Source: an uncultured Lachnospiraceae bacterium (GTDB lineage: Bacteria; Bacillota; Clostridia; Lachnospirales; Lachnospiraceae). Taken from it: a stretch of DNA of 64,000 bases. Below are positions 52,466-62,063 of this stretch, one piece after another (the stretch's first letter is position 1; every line of letters starts with the position of its first letter). The stretch lies in the NCBI GenBank assembly GCA_947629525.1, contig CANREB010000001.1, forward strand, positions 62,001-126,000, written 5' to 3'. The position numbers and the translations under genes were made by a program. The notes under the pieces are model-generated. The model worked only from the letters and a program-made list of their open reading frames with translations, was not told where the DNA came from and did no database searches.

Positions 52466-54223
52466 TTAATCCGTATTCCCAAATATTTCCTGATGTTTTT
52501 TCTCCTGTATTTTCATGTCATTCACTTCGTATATAACATCACAATTTTTTATTGTCGTAAGACGGTGTGCTATTATGATAACTGTCCTCTGACCATGCAG
52601 CCCGTCTATAGCCGCCATTACTTCCTGCTCAGTCTCATTGTCCAGAGCCGAAGTTGCCTCATCAAGTATAAGTAACTGAGGGTTGCGGTATAAAGCTCTT
52701 GCTATCCCTATTCTTTGGCGCTGTCCGCCCGACAGTTTCACTCCCTGTTCTCCTACCTGTGTATTAAGTCCGTCAGGAAGCGTACTGACAAATTTCTCAA
52801 GCTGCGCCTCCCTAAGCGCCTTCATAAGCGCTTTTTCATCTGTTTTTTCTTCTTCTACCCCAAACGCTATGTTGGCTTTTATCGTATCATCAAGCAGATA
52901 AATAGACTGAGGTATATACCCTATGCTCTTATGCCACGATGACATATGCTCCCTTATATCTGCGCCATCGACCTGAATACAACCGTCCTGCGGCTCTAAA
53001 AGCCCGAGTATTATATCGACAAGCGTGGTCTTTCCGGCGCCCGATGCCCCTATAAGACCTATTGACTTATTCTTTTGTATTTCAATATCCGCATCTTTCA
53101 ATATCCACTTGTCAGATTCGGGATAATGAAAAGATAATTTATTTATTCTTATGCTGTCCTTGAGCTCGATCTGCTCAGAAATGTTTTCCCGTTCTTTTCT
53201 ATGACGTTCAAGTTCTTCTATCTCGATTAGATCATCATATATCGCATTCACGGCAGGAAGATCAAACATTATTCCGCCAAGGCAGCCGGTAATGCGGTTA
53301 AATGAAGGCAGCAGTCTGAACGCAGCCACCGCAAACAGCGACAATGTTGAAATAAATGAATTTATATCGGCATCGCTAAACTGCAGCTTGATTATAAAAG
53401 CGATCAGCAATCCGCCAATACACACAACTTCCATAAGCGGACGCGGGATAAATTTTAGGATCGACTGCTGCCTCTGCAGCGCCGAATACTGCTTATAGTT
53501 GCCTTCATAATTACGGACAAAAAAGTTTTCATTATTTGCTACCTTTATCTCCTTTATGCCCGAAAACGCCTGAAGAAGCCATTTGCTTGTCTGAACATTT
53601 ATTTCCCTGTTGCGCTCGCCTTTCTTTACCAAAATCTTCTTGTATATCACAGTCAGAAATGTACCAAAGAAAAGTGCCAGCACAGCAACCGCCAGCGTCG
53701 TCATCATATCCTGCACAAAAAGAAACGCTACAAGCACTACGCACACACTCAGTTCCGCAACAAGCTGCAGTGAATTCAGCACAAGCGTAAAAAAGCCGTT
53801 TACATCGTTTGTTATATTTCTTTGCAGCTCCGCGACATTTTTGGACACATGAAACAGGTAGTCCTGACTCATATAGCATTTCATCATCTTTACCGAAAGG
53901 CGTCTCTGATTATCAAAAACCAGCCTGTACTGCATATCGTACATCATAGTGATATATATATTTTTGACAATATATGTCACTATAAGGACAACCGCCAAAA
54001 ATACCAGCATCTGCCTTGCATTGCTAAAGCCCATATAATTTTTGACAGCCGCGTAATACCATTTACTGTCGATGCACTCAGGTTCAAGAGCGACATTAAC
54101 TAAGGGCAGAATAAGCGATACGCCCAAAAATTCCAAAAATGCCCCAAAGAACATTATTATCAGAAGAATCCCAATATTTATTTTCTGTTTCCGCTCCAGT
54201 ACATAGCTAATCTTTTTTAACAT
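52466..54223 (-). CDS. ABC transporter with fused permease and ATPase (PglK/MsbA-type flippase 3)
   Basis: 585 residues. The membrane domain covers about 15-325. The ATPase half has Walker A GASGAGKTT near 400, LSGGQRQR and LLILDEATSALD. Within the first helix, GAFLEFLGVSLILPLV is shared in pattern with the two other flippases, so all three derive from one ancestor. It lies between the FemAB-like gene and the GT-D fusion. GAGG precedes the ATG at 54223. Confidence 0.93.
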   Translation of the reverse strand: MLKKISYVLERKQKINIGILLIIMFFGAFLEFLGVSLILPLVNVALEPECIDSKWYYAAVKNYMGFSNARQMLVFLAVVLIVTYIVKNIYITMMYDMQYRLVFDNQRRLSVKMMKCYMSQDYLFHVSKNVAELQRNITNDVNGFFTLVLNSLQLVAELSVCVVLVAFLFVQDMMTTLAVAVLALFFGTFLTVIYKKILVKKGERNREINVQTSKWLLQAFSGIKEIKVANNENFFVRNYEGNYKQYSALQRQQSILKFIPRPLMEVVCIGGLLIAFIIKLQFSDADINSFISTLSLFAVAAFRLLPSFNRITGCLGGIMFDLPAVNAIYDDLIEIEELERHRKERENISEQIELKDSIRINKLSFHYPESDKWILKDADIEIQKNKSIGLIGASGAGKTTLVDIILGLLEPQDGCIQVDGADIREHMSSWHKSIGYIPQSIYLLDDTIKANIAFGVEEEKTDEKALMKALREAQLEKFVSTLPDGLNTQVGEQGVKLSGGQRQRIGIARALYRNPQLLILDEATSALDNETEQEVMAAIDGLHGQRTVIIIAHRLTTIKNCDVIYEVNDMKIQEKKHQEIFGNTD

Positions 54224-54249
54224 ATTGTGTCCTCATTACAGATCTGTTC

Positions 54250-55920
54250 TTAATCCGGCATATAAAACCGGATTATTTCATTCCGCGTTCTTTCGGTCTT
54301 TCTTTTATATAAGTCATAATCTTTTAACAAATGTCCTATATCCCATACTTTATATCCGTTCTTATACAGATCGCAGGCAAGCGGTTTTGCCGTCGAACCT
54401 GCCGACAGGCATATAAGCCGGCTTTTGTCTATTGTTAAAGCCTTTTTTAATATCTCATCATACTCTGAATATGCTTCCGTCACCGGTACATATTGATATT
54501 CGACCGAGGCACACACATCAAGCAGCTTATTTTGAAGCTTGTCAAATATCCCATAGCCGCATATCACAGTTATGTCTCTTCCTGCGAAAAGCTTGGCGGC
54601 ATCCTTATAATATCCTTCAAAATCATATTCCTGATAAATGTGATATGCCTGCGTTACACAGGAATCCAAGTAAGTAATGTCTTTCACGCAATGTTTCATC
54701 AGGAAACGGCGTTTATCCGCAATAGACATCGATAAGACTTCTATATAGGGATTTAGATTTTTCTGCGGATATATATAGTAATACGGAACTGCAACTTTCA
54801 GTTTTTTATCGTTTATTTTCAGTATTTCACGCAGACGCCTGTCAAGTTTCTCATCGTACTGCTGAGCCGGGGTTGAGCGCCCCTGCATGATCGAGATCTC
54901 GTCGCCGCCTATCCTGATAAAACTTACATCATTATTCCGCAGTATGTCAAGTGTCCTGCGGGTATTTTCAATTGACAGTTTCTTTTCAAATCCGCCGCTT
55001 CTGTATACCCGCCTTTCTATATAATTATAGCATTTTTTTGTAAACGCTTTTATCTTCTTTTCAATATTTTTATATTTTTTGCGGCGAAGCCTTTGCGCGG
55101 AATATCCTTTGTCCGCTTTGCGAAGGATAAAATATTCAGCGCCTACGTGTACCTGATCATTCTCAAGTTCGGCTATCTTATCGATATCAAGAGAGTTGTC
55201 TTCGTCATTATATTGTTTATCAAGCGAATATATGTCCGTAAGCATACTGTCGTCAAATCCGTTTTGATACGAATCCTGCACTCTGTTCACTGTTATGACT
55301 ATCGCGCTGCTGTGAGCTTTATCTGCCGCCATATGCTTTCTGCTTATCAGACGGCTTTTATTGTCCTCATTTACTATCGCTTCGAGATAATTGGGGTTTT
55401 TTATTGTCTTCTCTTCCTGTCCGATCAATCCGGCGACATCATCTTTTCTATACAAAGTACAGTCTAATTCCCACGGATAATTAAAATGTCTTTCCCGTGA
55501 CTGCTCCCAATCCCATTCCATTATACCGTCATTGCAGACTGCATTTTCGGGAAAAGGCATAATATTCTCACCAAGCCTGACACTAAACCCGAAAACATCC
55601 GGATTCGCCCGCAAATATCCGGCGGCACTGTCAAGGCTGAATTTTCTTGTAAACACAACATCATCACAGCCAAACATAATATATTCGCCCGCGTCTGCAA
55701 CCGCCCTTTTCAGATCATTCTCAAAATTCTGTTCAGTCTGCCATTTTACACCGGGAAATCTCTCCCTGACTTTGCCGTACCTTATCCCTTTCGTTTCGCA
55801 GCATAATACCGTTATATTATCAGCCTCAGCGTCCGAAAATTTAAGCAGGCTCTCAAGATATGCATGAAGCTGCATCGGTCTTCCCTTAGAAAACACTATT
55901 ACCGAAACTTTATTATCCAT
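54250..55920 (-). CDS. Bifunctional glycosyltransferase: GT-A-like domain fused to GT-D (DUF1792) domain
   Basis: 556 residues. Residues 1-220 look like a GT-A domain (VSVIVFSKGRPMQLHAYL, then FGCDDVVF at 83-90 as acidic site). Residues 315-550 are a GT-D domain: FIRIGGDEISIMQG at 334-347 with the D-x-E metal site of DGT1 (here Gly-Asp-Glu), VAVPYYYIY, and CLSAGSTAKPLACDLYKNG near 520. GT-D enzymes of streptococci add glucose to serine-rich glycoprotein glycans. Between the domains is a basic coiled-coil linker. The next gene is a free-standing GT-D homologue. GGAG precedes the ATG at 55920. Confidence 0.82.
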   Translation of the reverse strand: MDNKVSVIVFSKGRPMQLHAYLESLLKFSDAEADNITVLCCETKGIRYGKVRERFPGVKWQTEQNFENDLKRAVADAGEYIMFGCDDVVFTRKFSLDSAAGYLRANPDVFGFSVRLGENIMPFPENAVCNDGIMEWDWEQSRERHFNYPWELDCTLYRKDDVAGLIGQEEKTIKNPNYLEAIVNEDNKSRLISRKHMAADKAHSSAIVITVNRVQDSYQNGFDDSMLTDIYSLDKQYNDEDNSLDIDKIAELENDQVHVGAEYFILRKADKGYSAQRLRRKKYKNIEKKIKAFTKKCYNYIERRVYRSGGFEKKLSIENTRRTLDILRNNDVSFIRIGGDEISIMQGRSTPAQQYDEKLDRRLREILKINDKKLKVAVPYYYIYPQKNLNPYIEVLSMSIADKRRFLMKHCVKDITYLDSCVTQAYHIYQEYDFEGYYKDAAKLFAGRDITVICGYGIFDKLQNKLLDVCASVEYQYVPVTEAYSEYDEILKKALTIDKSRLICLSAGSTAKPLACDLYKNGYKVWDIGHLLKDYDLYKRKTERTRNEIIRFYMPD

Positions 55921-55942
55921 CAGTTATCTCCTTAGTTGTAAG

Positions 55943-56761
55943 TCAATCAGGCTTAAAAAAATCAGCAATGCTTTTTTCATCTCTGTCCGCTCTTTTACAG
56001 TAAGCATCATAATCCTTAATAAAATGTCCGATATCCCACGCCTGATACCCGTTCTTATAAAGATCGTAGGCAAGCGGCTTAGCCGTAGGTCCCAGCACGA
56101 TGCACACAAGCGAGTCTTTCGGCGTTTTCAGCGCGCGCTCTAAAATATCATCATAAGATGAAAAGGCATTTTTGCTCGGTGCTTCCAAATATTCTATTGA
56201 GGCACAATCGTCCATCAGATTATATTTTATATTTTTAAATATGCCCTGCCCGCATATAAGCGTTATCTTTCTTCCGTCAAAGAGTTTTTTCACCCTTTTA
56301 AAATAGTTTTCAAAGTCATAACTTTCATAGCTTTGGTATATCTGTGAAATCGAAGTGTCAAGGTATATCTGCTCTTTATTACAGCTTTTTATCAAAAATC
56401 TGCGCTGGCACTTCATAGCATACGCGAAGCTTTCGACAATATCTATAAGCCCATGTTCATAATTAAAATAGTAATAAGGTATCGCCGCTTTTATTCCTTT
56501 CTCGTCCGTCACAAGCAGCTCAATAAGACGCCGCGCAAGTTTCTCATCTGCCTGCTGAAAGGGTATTCCCTCCCCCATCATCAGGGCAATCTCACCATCG
56601 CCGTAACGGTAAAAACTTATATCATTCTCCTCAATATAACTTAACGACTCGTCAACGTTCAGTATCTTAAGTTTGTTTGAATACATCCCTTTCCTGTACT
56701 TAAAAGCCTCTACCTCGCGCTCTATTCTTTTCGGGATCCTTTTAATCTTTTTGATTTCCAT
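55943..56761 (-). CDS. GT-D family (DUF1792) glycosyltransferase
   Basis: 272 residues. FYRYGDGEIALMMGEGIPFQQ (50-70) is the defining GT-D block with the D-x-E pair, AAIPYYYF follows, and VLGPTAKPLAYDLYKNGYQ is the third block. Compared with the GT-D half of the preceding fusion it is clearly homologous, so one may be a duplicate. GT-D glucosyltransferases (DGT1 of Streptococcus parasanguinis) were defined in 2014-era literature on Fap1; I rely on memory for this. It overlaps the FdtA-like gene by 20 bases. Confidence 0.86.
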   Translation of the reverse strand: MEIKKIKRIPKRIEREVEAFKYRKGMYSNKLKILNVDESLSYIEENDISFYRYGDGEIALMMGEGIPFQQADEKLARRLIELLVTDEKGIKAAIPYYYFNYEHGLIDIVESFAYAMKCQRRFLIKSCNKEQIYLDTSISQIYQSYESYDFENYFKRVKKLFDGRKITLICGQGIFKNIKYNLMDDCASIEYLEAPSKNAFSSYDDILERALKTPKDSLVCIVLGPTAKPLAYDLYKNGYQAWDIGHFIKDYDAYCKRADRDEKSIADFFKPD

Positions 56762-57164
56762 CTGACCTTACAACCTTTAAATAGTCTTCATAGTTTCTTA
56801 TATATTCTTTGTCATCATAATGCTCACTTGAAAGCACAAGCAATACCGAATCCGGTGAGAAATCGTACATGTCTTTCCAGATAAGCTTTGGAAGATATAT
56901 TCCTGTATGGGGTCTGTCAAGGTCAAATATTTTTTGGTTTACCCCGTCGTCTACTTTCACTTTTGAAGTTCCCGATACATTTATAAGGATAAATTCCGAA
57001 TTATAATTTGCATGACGTCCACGTACGACATCTCTGTCCGAGCCGTAAATATAAAATACTCTTTTTATGTCAAACGGTATGTCCTGACTGCCTTCAATCA
57101 CAACAAGATGTCCTCTCTCGTCGCCTCTTTGCTCAAACGACAGCAGTCTGCACTTTTCTATCAT
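56742..57164 (-). CDS. fdtA: FdtA/QdtA-type dTDP-keto-hexose ketoisomerase (cupin)
   Basis: About 140 residues, a small beta-barrel. RGDERGHLVVIEG, FYIYGSDRDVVRGRHANY (catalytic His) and GIYLPKLIWKDMYDFSPDSVLLVL are the WxcM/FdtA blocks. It converts dTDP-4-keto-6-deoxyglucose to the 3-keto isomer before amination. The ATG at 57164 overlaps the upstream membrane gene as ATGA and has GGAGGAAC. Gal- or Glc-configured product (Fuc3N or Qui3N) cannot be settled by eye. RmlA and RmlB, which supply its substrate, are outside the window. Confidence 0.9.
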   Translation of the reverse strand: MIEKCRLLSFEQRGDERGHLVVIEGSQDIPFDIKRVFYIYGSDRDVVRGRHANYNSEFILINVSGTSKVKVDDGVNQKIFDLDRPHTGIYLPKLIWKDMYDFSPDSVLLVLSSEHYDDKEYIRNYEDYLKVVRSDGNQKD

Positions 57165-59059
57165 GAATGTTCCTCCTCTTTTTTCAGCCTCAGACCGTAT
57201 CCTGCAATTACAGGTACGCACATCGCTATCGGATATGTGAATCTGTGGTAAATATTCCCATTACATGGACCCGCAAGTATCGTAAGCATCAGCATCAGCA
57301 TAGGAATAACGAGCATAAGCAGTCTTTTATCTTTTTTTACTATGCTGTGAACCCATGTGAAAATAAGAAGCCATACATATACAGCACTGGTACATATCAG
57401 ATTAATTACGGGGATTTTCATTAAAACACTGTCATAAATCATACAAAGGTAACGCAGTGCAGCCGAAACTTTATTGTCGGCTTCCTTAAAATTAAAATAT
57501 CCTTCTGAATTAACGCTTGCTATCCCGCCTGAATTTGCCCTTTCAAACTCATGCATATCAATAACGACGGGATAAAAATATCCGTAATAATTATTTGCCG
57601 TTGCGGCAACATATGTGAGAGGATGCTTCAAAAACATTTTTCCCCATACTGTAAAATAATTTTTTATGTCATCCGACAACGCCTCTTTGCGCCATGCCGC
57701 TTTTGCCCAGTCTGATCGATCCGCCCAATATGTCGTTGACAACTCCTCATAATCGGCAACCGCGTCAATTGCCGCTTTTTCCTCCTCTGTAACCTCACCG
57801 CCATAATACTTTAAATAGCGCGATGTCTGCTGCAGCGGTATCGACAGTGCCGCACTTATACTTCCATCAGGTATCTGAGCCTTAGGAAGTATTATATCAG
57901 AATATACAAATTTTGCCAAAAATATCAACACCAACATAAAAAATACCGGTTTTATCCACTTTTTATTCATCATCAAGAGGAATGGAAGCGAAAGTATCAC
58001 AACATATATTCCGTTTTTCCTTAAAAGAAAAATCAGTACAGCATACACAACACCCCGCACCACCTGATCCATCCTTATTTTATCCGAATGCTCTTCAACC
58101 ATATCCATCACAAGCAGAAGATACAGCATCAGAAAATCAGCAAACATGGTATCCTTTGCTGCTCTGACAGCATATTTAGGTATCCATGGAAAAAAGGCAA
58201 AAAACAACAGGATAATATTTCTCATTCCGGGACTGACATTATATATCTTAAGCTTGTACAGACTGTAAGCCAATACCCACGCAGTAAATATGAGCTGTAA
58301 TACAGTGTAAACAAACATTCCCAAATTTTCAGACCCAAGCATGCCTCTGCCCATTTTGACAAAAAATCCTAATATCAACGTATACAGAACAGAATGGTGA
58401 TCGACCATCTGAACGTCCTGCGATATCAGTTGCACCGTATCTGCAATTCCTGTGTGATAGTTATACGCCATATATATAATGTCTTCGGTATCTCCCGTAA
58501 ACATCCCGGGATAATAAGCTACCGCCCAGATCCCCCATATCACAATAAGCAGAAGCCACACCATCCGCCTGTATCTTGCCGGGTCATTGATATCAAAGCT
58601 TCTGTTAAGCATCTCATTATGCTTGTAAATTTCACCGCTTACAAGATCTTTGACGACACATACGCATCTCGGGAAAAATAAAATATATCCCGAAGCCGCT
58701 ATCACCGTCTTGGCGATCTGTGAAGCAGAAGCGGCTAAAACAGCCGTAGAACCAAACTCATCAAAAGCCCTGCCAAACAGACATGTAAGCGCCATCAGCA
58801 CTCCCAGTATCTTATCTCCTGTTTTAAGCTGCCTGAACGATGGCGCATATTTATATACCGCAAATACGACAACGGCAAGAACTATATTCAGTATTCCCTT
58901 GTCTTCCACAGAATACAGGATCCTCAATATCATACGCAGCACATTGCTTCCGGAATCGGTTACGTAATTTATTATTTCTTCGCTGACAATGCCGAAATCC
59001 ATCAAAAAAGCGACTGTCGTAAGCATTACTTTCATTATGGTACATCCAAACTGTTTCAT
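57161..59059 (-). CDS. DUF6020-like multipass membrane protein
   Basis: About 632 residues with about 13 helices. Following the fifth helix is AYYPGMFTGDTEDIIYMAYNYH, and later QMVDHHSVLYTLILGF; this PGMFTGDT ... DHHS pair marks DUF6020. The acidic residue after the helix fits the GT-C pattern. It sits between FdtA- and FdtB-like genes, which normally adjoin each other, so it probably handles the same glycan. The start is taken as the ATG at 59059 with GGAAGAGG just upstream; a GTG at 59071 is the alternative. Confidence 0.76.
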   Translation of the reverse strand: MKQFGCTIMKVMLTTVAFLMDFGIVSEEIINYVTDSGSNVLRMILRILYSVEDKGILNIVLAVVVFAVYKYAPSFRQLKTGDKILGVLMALTCLFGRAFDEFGSTAVLAASASQIAKTVIAASGYILFFPRCVCVVKDLVSGEIYKHNEMLNRSFDINDPARYRRMVWLLLIVIWGIWAVAYYPGMFTGDTEDIIYMAYNYHTGIADTVQLISQDVQMVDHHSVLYTLILGFFVKMGRGMLGSENLGMFVYTVLQLIFTAWVLAYSLYKLKIYNVSPGMRNIILLFFAFFPWIPKYAVRAAKDTMFADFLMLYLLLVMDMVEEHSDKIRMDQVVRGVVYAVLIFLLRKNGIYVVILSLPFLLMMNKKWIKPVFFMLVLIFLAKFVYSDIILPKAQIPDGSISAALSIPLQQTSRYLKYYGGEVTEEEKAAIDAVADYEELSTTYWADRSDWAKAAWRKEALSDDIKNYFTVWGKMFLKHPLTYVAATANNYYGYFYPVVIDMHEFERANSGGIASVNSEGYFNFKEADNKVSAALRYLCMIYDSVLMKIPVINLICTSAVYVWLLIFTWVHSIVKKDKRLLMLVIPMLMLMLTILAGPCNGNIYHRFTYPIAMCVPVIAGYGLRLKKEEEHS

Positions 59060-59074
59060 TGCCTCTTCCACCCG

Positions 59075-60166
59075 TTAAAACTCATTTATCTTATCTATCA
59101 CATATTGCTGTTCTTCGCTCGTCATTCCGTTATAGATCGGAATGCTTAAGACTTCGTCCGCATACATTTCCGTTATCGGGAACTCACCTTTTTTATGCCC
59201 TAAACGTTTATAGCATTCTGCACGATGAGGCGGAACAGGATAGTGTATCTCTGTCTGTATACCTTTTTCCGACAAAAAAGCCTGTAACTGCTTTCTGTCT
59301 TTGCAGCGTATAACGTACTGATGATATATACTGTCTGCTTTTTCCCTTATTTGGGGCAGTTTTATTTTGTCATTTTTTATTTCCGTATCATATTTTAATG
59401 CAAGTTTACGCCGCTCATCGTTAAGTTCATCTATATGTGAAAGCTTTACTCGCAAAAGAGCAGCCTGAATTTCATCCAGTCTTGAATTTAATCCCTCTAT
59501 TTCATTATAATACCGTATTTTGCTGCCATAATTGCGCATCATACGTATATTACAGGCAAATTCCTCATCATCTGTGACAACCGCACCGGCATCGCCAAAA
59601 GCGCCAAGGTTTTTAGTAGGGTAAAAGCTAAAGCAGCCTGATATTCCAAATGCACCCGTCATTTTTCCGTCAAAACATGCGCCATGCGACTGAGCGCAGT
59701 CCTCTATTATCATAAGACCATGCTTCTTCGCCACATCAACTATCCGTTTCATATTACCTGCCTGTCCATAAAGATGAACGACCATAATAGCCTTTGTCCG
59801 TTCTGTTATGGCTGCTTCTATCTTATCCGCATCAATATTAAAAAAATCATCCGGTTCAACAAATACAGGTGTCGCTCCGTTTTCAGTAATTCCAAGTACT
59901 GTGGCTATATAAGTGTTTGCCTGCACTATTACTTCATCACCGCTGCCTATCCCAAGCGCACGCACAGACATTATCAGCGCATCCAGTCCTGAGTTTAATC
60001 CTACGCAGTATTTCCTTCCGGTATATCGGGCAAATTCCTCTTCAAACTGCTTTACCTCATTTCCAAGCACATACCAGCCTGAGCGCAGAACGCGCAGCGC
60101 AGCAGCTTCATATTCCTTTTGATACATAAAAAATTGCCTGTCAAGCACGTTGCTCTTTATCTGCAT
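59075..60166 (-). CDS. fdtB: DegT/DnrJ/EryC1 aminotransferase, FdtB/QdtB-like
   Basis: 363 residues. [18 protein letters not shown] binds cofactor phosphate, [11 protein letters not shown] (Asp156) pairs with the PLP ring, and Lys185 in [14 protein letters not shown] makes the Schiff base. [13 protein letters not shown] and ETHYPVPPH-like [12 protein letters not shown] follow. It aminates C3 of the keto-sugar from the FdtA step, giving dTDP-Fuc3N or dTDP-Qui3N. The third enzyme (FdtC/QdtC acetyltransferase) is missing from this neighbourhood. GGAAGTG precedes the ATG at 60166. Confidence 0.92.
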   Translation of the reverse strand: MQIKSNVLDRQFFMYQKEYEAAALRVLRSGWYVLGNEVKQFEEEFARYTGRKYCVGLNSGLDALIMSVRALGIGSGDEVIVQANTYIATVLGITENGATPVFVEPDDFFNIDADKIEAAITERTKAIMVVHLYGQAGNMKRIVDVAKKHGLMIIEDCAQSHGACFDGKMTGAFGISGCFSFYPTKNLGAFGDAGAVVTDDEEFACNIRMMRNYGSKIRYYNEIEGLNSRLDEIQAALLRVKLSHIDELNDERRKLALKYDTEIKNDKIKLPQIREKADSIYHQYVIRCKDRKQLQAFLSEKGIQTEIHYPVPPHRAECYKRLGHKKGEFPITEMYADEVLSIPIYNGMTSEEQQYVIDKINEF

Positions 60167-60190
60167 ATTTTATCACTTCCCGATTCTTAG

Positions 60191-61309
60191 TTATGTCAGT
60201 TTATTTATTACGGCAAGTATTTCATCAGCCGATCTTTCCCACATAAAATGCTCCAAAACACGTTTTTTCGCCGCTTTGCCGACTTTTTGCGTCTTTTCCC
60301 CCATAATTTTCACCGCAGCCGCGTCATCAGTGTCGCATATATAACCCGACACCCCGTTTTCTATAATAAGCAGCGGTCCCGGCGCGCTCAGCGCGATGAC
60401 TGTATTCTCATAATACATAGCCTCCAGTATCGCCATACCGAATATTTCATGTGTGTTCAGATTTACGCTGCACTCTGACAAGCGATAAAGCTCCCACATT
60501 TTTTCGTTTGAAACTCTTTTGTGAAGGCTGACCACACTGCTTAATCCTTTAGCGCTTATTGCTTTCTCCACACTTGCGTACAGTTCCCCGTCTCCTACCA
60601 TAAGCAGCCGGTAATTACTGTCGCGTCTATATACCTGCTCAAAAATTTCCACCATTTTAAGGGGCTGCTTTTCCTGTGTCATACGTCCTACAAACAGTAT
60701 GACTTTCTCGCTCCCGTCATAACCCCATTCATGCTTTAGCGGCAGAATATCATAATCAGAATAGTCTTTTTTTAAAAGTTCCGCGTCAAGTCCCACAGGA
60801 ACGGTATATATATTGTCTCCCGCACCTTTACTCTTTAAATAATCGGCAAGCGCGGGGGTTTTTACTATTGTCGGCACTTTCTTATAATATTGCATGTTAT
60901 TGCATATAATGTCAACTATTCTTTTTTTAAGCATCGATGAATTATTGCTTCGCACAACACCTATATATGGCAGACATAAAATATTATTTTTTTCACACCA
61001 CTTATAAAAGCCTCCAAACGCGATATAATTGTCAGAGGCTGTGATATAGCAGCTCCTCAGCCTGTCAAGTTTATCATAATCGGCTAACGCATGCTTTCCT
61101 ATATGTCTGCATTTGCGGTATTCTACAGTGATGCCGCTCCTTGTCAGTGTTTCTGACTCTTTGTCCAAATCAGGTATCAAATGGTATACCAATACATCAT
61201 TTCCTTTACGCGCGAGCGCTTTTGCAAGCCCCTCTGCCTGTGAATTGTAATACCTGTTTATATTTTTTGCTTCTATATTAAGTGATATAATACCGATCTT
61301 CAAAACCAT
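60191..61309 (-). CDS. GT4 family glycosyltransferase
   Basis: 372 residues, GT-B fold. [10 protein letters not shown] and [22 protein letters not shown] form the acceptor half, [21 protein letters not shown] the start of the donor half, and [18 protein letters not shown] the E-x7-E site. It follows the GT2 gene at 61335. GAGG lies only 2 bases before the ATG at 61309, so a TTG at 61303 could be the actual start. Specificity is not known. Confidence 0.9.
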   Translation of the reverse strand: MVLKIGIISLNIEAKNINRYYNSQAEGLAKALARKGNDVLVYHLIPDLDKESETLTRSGITVEYRKCRHIGKHALADYDKLDRLRSCYITASDNYIAFGGFYKWCEKNNILCLPYIGVVRSNNSSMLKKRIVDIICNNMQYYKKVPTIVKTPALADYLKSKGAGDNIYTVPVGLDAELLKKDYSDYDILPLKHEWGYDGSEKVILFVGRMTQEKQPLKMVEIFEQVYRRDSNYRLLMVGDGELYASVEKAISAKGLSSVVSLHKRVSNEKMWELYRLSECSVNLNTHEIFGMAILEAMYYENTVIALSAPGPLLIIENGVSGYICDTDDAAAVKIMGEKTQKVGKAAKKRVLEHFMWERSADEILAVINKLT

Positions 61310-61334
61310 ACCTCATAACGTAACGTTCTGTCTT

Positions 61335-62063
61335 CTACCTGTGAAGCAATTGATTAACGCAGCTTTTCAGTACAACAAAGCAGTATCGTCTTTTTGATAT
61401 GCAGCCATACTTATAACGTATTTGTGCCGTCTCACGTACACCGATCTGACTGCCTGACATTCCTCCAAGCTGAAAATTTGCCAAAATTTTCAAAACCGGC
61501 GTAAAGGTGATCTTCTTTGTCTCATAAAAACGCAGCATCAGGTCAAGATCTGCCGATGAACGATACTTCAGGTCAAAGACTCCAAAATCCTCATATGCCG
61601 ATTTTGTGACAAAACATGTAGAATGTGTTATCATTTGTTTTGGAAGAAACTCATGATTATTTATGAATATCGACTTTTCCCTGCCGTTTTCATATGTTCT
61701 CTGCATTCCGTAAATTACCTGATACTTTTCGTTGTTATAATTTTTGACGACCTGCTCCACTGTATCATATTCATACCAGTCGTCGCTGTTTATGATACCG
61801 ATCAGTTGTCCTTTGGCAAGACATATCCCTTTGTTCATAGCATCGTATATTCCACTGTCACTTTCCGATATAAGCCTGAACTTTTCAGGCAGTTTATTCC
61901 TATGACGTTCAATGATCTCCAAAGTACCGTCTGACGAGCCGCCGTCTATGATTATATATTCAATATTTGCATATGTCTGATTCTCTACACATTCCAGTGT
62001 TTTTTCTATTGTCTTTTCACTATTATAACATGGCGTTATTATTGAAACCATAATTTCACACAT
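61335..62063 (-). CDS. GT2 family glycosyltransferase (WcaA-like)
   Basis: About 242 residues. MVSIITPCYNSEKTIEKT, IIDGGSSDGT and DAMNKGICLAKGQLIGIINSDDW are the subfamily motifs, with NSDDW as metal site. SADLDLMLRF is the acceptor block. Two ATGs are possible, 62063 (a weak GGGGCAG upstream, 8-base overlap with the previous gene) and 62051 (no visible ribosome site). It resembles the GT2 genes at 4547 and 39130. Confidence 0.9.
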   Translation of the reverse strand: MCEIMVSIITPCYNSEKTIEKTLECVENQTYANIEYIIIDGGSSDGTLEIIERHRNKLPEKFRLISESDSGIYDAMNKGICLAKGQLIGIINSDDWYEYDTVEQVVKNYNNEKYQVIYGMQRTYENGREKSIFINNHEFLPKQMITHSTCFVTKSAYEDFGVFDLKYRSSADLDLMLRFYETKKITFTPVLKILANFQLGGMSGSQIGVRETAQIRYKYGCISKRRYCFVVLKSCVNQLLHR

